The notes under the pieces: generated by a model
Told to the model about the DNA's origin: nothing
Database searches by the model: none
The model's input: only the letters and a program-made list of their open reading frames with translations
Shown: piece after piece, positions 60,960 through 64,000 of the stretch
Position numbering within the stretch: position 1 is the first letter of the stretch
How the letters are laid out: each line of letters opens with the position of its first letter
Program-made: the position numbers and the translations under genes
DNA from: Bradyrhizobium sp. DOA9
GTDB lineage: Bacteria > Pseudomonadota > Alphaproteobacteria > Rhizobiales > Xanthobacteraceae
Assembly: GCF_000617845.2 (NCBI RefSeq)
Contig: NZ_DF820425.1
Location: forward strand, 5,276,741-5,340,740
Direction: 5' to 3'
DNA length: 64,000 nucleotides

Positions 60960-62312
60960 TCACCCGAAAAACGTATCTGCCAGCAGCTTCAGATTCAAAA
61001 CCACGATGATCCCCGCGACGATCCACGCGATCGCAGCAACTGACACCGGAATCGCGAACTGGCCCATCTTGCGGCGGTCGGAGACGAAGCGGACCAGCGG
61101 AATGACGGCGAAGGGCAGCTGCATTGACAGCACGACCTGGCTGAACACCAGCAGATCCGCCGTGCCGCGCTCGCCATAGATCGCGGTGACGATGATCACG
61201 GGAACGATGGCGATGCCGCGGGTCAGCAGGCGGCGCGCCCAGCTCGGCAGGCGCAGGTCGAGAAAGCCCTCCATCACGATCTGGCCGGCGAGCGTCGCGG
61301 TGACCGTCGAATTGAGGCCCGAGGCGAGCAGCGCCACCGCGAACAGCGTCGAGGCGATGCCGAGACCGAGCAGCGGCGACAGCAGCTCGAAGGCCTGGCC
61401 GATCTCGGCGACGTCGGAATGGCCGCTTTTGTGGAAGGTCGCAGCCGCCACGACGAGGATCGCGGCGTTGATGAACAGCGCCAGCATCAGCGCAATGGTG
61501 GAGTCCGTCGTCGCCCATTTGATCGCTTCGCGCCGGCCGGTGTCGTTGCGCTCATAGGCGCGCGTCTGCACGATCGAGGAGTGCAGGTAGAGATTGTGCG
61601 GCATCACGGTGGCGCCGATGATGCCGATCGCGATGTAGAGCATGTCCGAGTTGGTGAAGATCTCGCTCTTCGGCATGAACCCGCGCAAGACCTCCGCGAC
61701 CGGCGGGGCCGCAGCAACGATCTGGACGGCGAAGCAGACCGCGATCACTGCGAGCAGCGCGATGACGAAAGCCTCCAGGAAGCGGAAGCCCCGGTTCATC
61801 AGCAGCAGCAGCAGGAAGGCGTCGAGGGCTGCGAGCAACGCGCCGCCGATCAGGGGAATGCCGAACAGCAGCTTCAGCGCGATCGCCGTGCCGATCACCT
61901 CGGCGAGATCGCAGGCGATGATGGCCGCCTCGCAGGCGAGCCAGAGCAGGAAGTTCACCGCCGGCGGATAGGAGGCGCGGCAGGCCTGGGCCAGATCGCG
62001 GTCGGTGACGATGCCGAGCCGTGCGGCGAGCGACTGGAGCAGGATCGCCATCAAGTTCGAGATCAGGATGACGGAGAGCAGCGTGTAGCCGAACTTCGAC
62101 CCGCCGGCGAGGTCGGTCGCCCAATTGCCGGGGTCCATGTAGCCGACCGAGACGAGGTAGCCCGGCCCGACAAAGGCCAGCAGCCGCCGCCACCAGCGGC
62201 CCGCGGCGGGAATGGCGACTGTGGAATTGACCTCAGCGAGGCTCTTGGTGGTGGGCGCATCAGTGCGCCAGCCGGCGACATCGGTAGTCACGTGGGGTGA
62301 TCGGGCATCCAT
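60960..62312 (-). CDS. mntH: NRAMP-family divalent metal transporter (MntH)
   Basis: 450 aa from MDARSPHVTTDVAGW at 62312; an ATG at 62363 would extend it by 17. Eleven helices. NRAMP motifs DPGNWATDLAGG in the first and MPHNLYLHSSIVQTR in the sixth helix region. Imports Mn2+ and Fe2+ with protons. In Bradyrhizobium mntH is a Mur(Fur)-regulated Mn importer (established for B. japonicum). An 11-bp-period direct repeat lies just upstream; divergent from an MFS gene, 169 bp. Confidence 0.95.
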   Translation of the reverse strand: MDARSPHVTTDVAGWRTDAPTTKSLAEVNSTVAIPAAGRWWRRLLAFVGPGYLVSVGYMDPGNWATDLAGGSKFGYTLLSVILISNLMAILLQSLAARLGIVTDRDLAQACRASYPPAVNFLLWLACEAAIIACDLAEVIGTAIALKLLFGIPLIGGALLAALDAFLLLLLMNRGFRFLEAFVIALLAVIAVCFAVQIVAAAPPVAEVLRGFMPKSEIFTNSDMLYIAIGIIGATVMPHNLYLHSSIVQTRAYERNDTGRREAIKWATTDSTIALMLALFINAAILVVAAATFHKSGHSDVAEIGQAFELLSPLLGLGIASTLFAVALLASGLNSTVTATLAGQIVMEGFLDLRLPSWARRLLTRGIAIVPVIIVTAIYGERGTADLLVFSQVVLSMQLPFAVIPLVRFVSDRRKMGQFAIPVSVAAIAWIVAGIIVVLNLKLLADTFFG

Positions 62313-62340
62313 ATCGGCAGAATACCCAACTTCGTTCTTA

Positions 62341-62359
62341 TTGCAACTCATTTGCAACT
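62341..62359. promoter_or_regulatory. Direct repeat upstream of mntH
   Basis: TTGCAACT occurs at 62341-62348 and 62352-62359, exactly one helical turn apart, 29 bp before the chosen mntH start. On the minus strand TTGCAA with 16 bp to TATTCT overlaps it, which looks like a -35/-10. May be a metalloregulator site. If the start were the ATG at 62363 the repeat would be coding. Confidence 0.5.
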
Positions 62360-62481
62360 GCATCTAGCGACAAGCATTCCCGCCGCGGACCCGGGGAGAT
62401 CACCTCTTGTCGGGAAGCGGGTGGGTTTGGTGGTCATCGGGGGAGAACATTGCGCACATTCGCCTCTGCAGGATATGCGCC

Positions 62482-63726
62482 ATGTCAACACCCGCTCGCC
62501 TCCCCGGCACCTTCAGCCGCCTCGCCTGGTCCAATCTCGCGGCGCAGTCCGCCGAGCAGATCGCGCTCGCGGCAACGCCCATCGTCGCCGTTCTGACGCT
62601 GGGGGTGGCCGAAGGGCAGACTGGCCTGCTGCAGACCGCGCTCACCCTGCCCTTCGTCCTGTTCGCCATTCCCGCCGGCGTGCTCGCCGACCGCATCTCG
62701 CGCCGCCGGCTGATGGCGGGTGCCGAGGCGCTGCGCGCCGTGGCGCTCGCCGCCATCGTGCTCCTGCTCGCGCTGGGAGCCCTCAATCTGCCGTTGCTGG
62801 CCCTGCTCGGCTTCACTGCCGTGTGCGGCACCGTCGTCTATAGCGTGGCAGCGCCGGCGCTGGTGCCCTCGCTGGTGAGCTCCGACCTGTTGCCGACGGC
62901 GAATGCGCGCATCGAGCTGGCGCGCACCATTGCCTTCGCCAGCGGCCCTGCGCTCGGCGGTGTGCTGGTGGGATGGTGGGGCGCGAGCCCGGCGTTCGGC
63001 TTTGCCGCGGCGCTCTCGGCCATCGCCGTCGTGCTGCTCTCCGGCATCTACGAGCCCGCACGCGCGCCGGCGCCGCGGCGGCATCCGCTCCAGGAGATCC
63101 GCGAAGGCGCGGCCTTCGTGTTTCGCCATCCGCTGCTGCGGCCGGTGTTCGTCACCCAGTTCATCTTCAACACCGGCTGGTTCCTGCAGATCGCGGTGTT
63201 CGTGCCCTACGCCGTGCGCCATCTCGGCCTGAGCGCCGCCGGGGTCGGCGCGGTGCTGACGATGTACGGCGTCGGCATGGTGATCGGCGCGCTCCTCGCC
63301 ACGCGGGTGATGAAGCGCATCGCCTTCGGCACCGTGGTGGGGCTCGGCCCGGTCACCGGCTTCGTCGCCGCCCTGGTGATGGCATCGACAGTGCTGGTCC
63401 CCTCGCCCTGGCTCGCGAGTCTCAGCTTCTTCCTGCTCGGCGTCGGCCCTATCCTGTGGGTGATCTCGACCACGACGCTGCGCCAGTCCGTGACGCCGCC
63501 GCGCCTGCTCGGCCGGGTCTCCGCCATCAACATCATGAGCTACGGCGCCCGCCCGCTGGGCTCGGCGCTGGGGGCGATCGTCGGCGGCCTCTGGAGCGCG
63601 GAAGCATGCCTCTATCTCGCCGCCGCCGTGTTCGGCGTGCAGGCGCTGGTGATCCTGCAGTCGCCGGCAGTGGGACTGGACCGGCAGCCGGACATGGTGG
63701 GAGATGAGGCGGCGGCGCGGTGCTAG
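62482..63726 (+). CDS. MFS transporter
   Basis: 414 aa, start MSTPARLPGTFSRLAWSNLA at 62482 with AGGATA upstream. Twelve hydrophobic segments. The loop 2-3 motif LADRISRRRLMAGAEALR resembles the G(X)LaDrxGrk motif of the superfamily. Resembles EntS/bcr-type exporters (Enterobactin exporter-like) with internal TNTGWFLQIAVFVPYAVRHLGLS. Substrate unknown. Divergent from mntH; ends 17 bp before the convergent cyclase fragment. Confidence 0.9.
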   Translation: MSTPARLPGTFSRLAWSNLAAQSAEQIALAATPIVAVLTLGVAEGQTGLLQTALTLPFVLFAIPAGVLADRISRRRLMAGAEALRAVALAAIVLLLALGALNLPLLALLGFTAVCGTVVYSVAAPALVPSLVSSDLLPTANARIELARTIAFASGPALGGVLVGWWGASPAFGFAAALSAIAVVLLSGIYEPARAPAPRRHPLQEIREGAAFVFRHPLLRPVFVTQFIFNTGWFLQIAVFVPYAVRHLGLSAAGVGAVLTMYGVGMVIGALLATRVMKRIAFGTVVGLGPVTGFVAALVMASTVLVPSPWLASLSFFLLGVGPILWVISTTTLRQSVTPPRLLGRVSAINIMSYGARPLGSALGAIVGGLWSAEACLYLAAAVFGVQALVILQSPAVGLDRQPDMVGDEAAARC

Positions 63727-63742
63727 CCGCATCGTCGCCGGC

Positions 63743-64000
63743 CTAACCCGCCAGATAGCGCTCGTAGCTCCCCATCACCGGCTCGCTCGCGTCGACCTCC
63801 GGATCGAGCGTATAGAGATCCTGCGCGCGGCCGATGCCGCGCAGCGCGTAGCGGCCGGTGGAGACGAGGTAGCGGCGGCCGGCGGCATCTAAGCCTTTGT
63901 AGAACTCGGACGAGGCGAGGAGCTCGCGATCCACCGAGCGGCTCATCGAGGCGATGCGGCTGACCTCATTGACGGTCGGGCCGACCACGGTGAAATCAAG
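63743..64000 (-). CDS. Class III adenylate/guanylate cyclase, 3' part
   Basis: C-terminal 85 residues of a larger protein that continues past the window. LDFTVVGPTVNEVSRIASMSRSVDRELLASSEFYKGL is the end of a class III cyclase domain, where VGPTVNEVSRIA is the conserved helix/transition-state region (Asn, Arg). The last residues LRGIGRAQDLYTLDPEVDASEPVMGSYERYLAG form the tail. Converts ATP or GTP to the cyclic nucleotide. The sensor part lies outside the window. Confidence 0.88.
   Translation of the reverse strand, partial: LDFTVVGPTVNEVSRIASMSRSVDRELLASSEFYKGLDAAGRRYLVSTGRYALRGIGRAQDLYTLDPEVDASEPVMGSYERYLAG

Overview
The window is about 64 kb of GC-rich chromosome from an alphaproteobacterium, most likely Bradyrhizobium or a close Bradyrhizobiaceae relative. 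Supports for this are the gene orders glnB-glnA, glyA-nrdR-ribD-ribE-ribH-nusB-thiL-hppA and plsX-fabH-ihfA-merR, a Mg-type HemB, a GcrA regulator, an alphaproteobacterial porin, and several families of short palindromic intergenic repeats that I associate with this group. Both ends cut genes: glnB at the left and a class III nucleotide cyclase at the right.

Layout. 1-10.9 kb: nitrogen assimilation (glnB, glnA), a peptidase C26 amidase, an AI-2E-type permease, a membrane GGDEF cyclase, ribosomal proteins L13 and S9, and acyl-CoA-type genes. 11-14.2 kb: a MetY-like sulfhydrylase, a small exported protein, heme A synthase and a DUF2842 protein. 14.2-23.4 kb: an exopolysaccharide locus (NodB-type deacetylase, FemAB/BcsL-like acyltransferase, GumC/Wzc-like co-polymerase, glycosyltransferase, initiating sugar-phosphate transferase, O-antigen-type polymerase). 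No export lipoprotein or flippase is in the window. 23.4-29.3 kb: a MarR regulator divergent from an FAD monooxygenase, then an enoyl-reductase-like protein, a DUF169 protein, a YdcF protein and a formamidase-type protein. 29.4-34 kb: a 65-aa protein, GcrA, a porin, a second MarR protein and an alpha/beta-hydrolase-fold protein that seems to lack its nucleophile. 34-40.3 kb is the most accessory-looking part: an SDR, a small Cys protein, an HSL-type hydrolase divergent from a TetR gene, an OpgC-like acyltransferase, and a decayed in-frame-deleted copy of the TetR 3' end, then a DUF421 protein.

40.5-64 kb is mostly core: tRNA-Pro(GGG), merR, ihfA, fabH, plsX, a YceD/DUF177 protein, a ubiquinol-cytochrome c chaperone, bamE, a TctC-type binding protein, hppA, the thiL-to-glyA riboflavin cluster, ldtR, hemB, an RDD protein, bpt, mntH and an MFS permease.

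I do not see a phage, insertion sequence, CRISPR array or an obvious new defence system. The observations most worth a second look are: the EPS co-polymerase with a kinase-like domain lacking the Walker A lysine, next to a deacetylase with an altered first motif; the TetR duplication bracketing opgC; two families of palindromic intergenic repeats, one with four variants sharing GTCAT...ATGAC ends; a 21-bp palindrome at a MarR/monooxygenase divergent promoter; and an 11-bp-period direct repeat upstream of mntH. All identifications come from reading the sequence; no database search was run.
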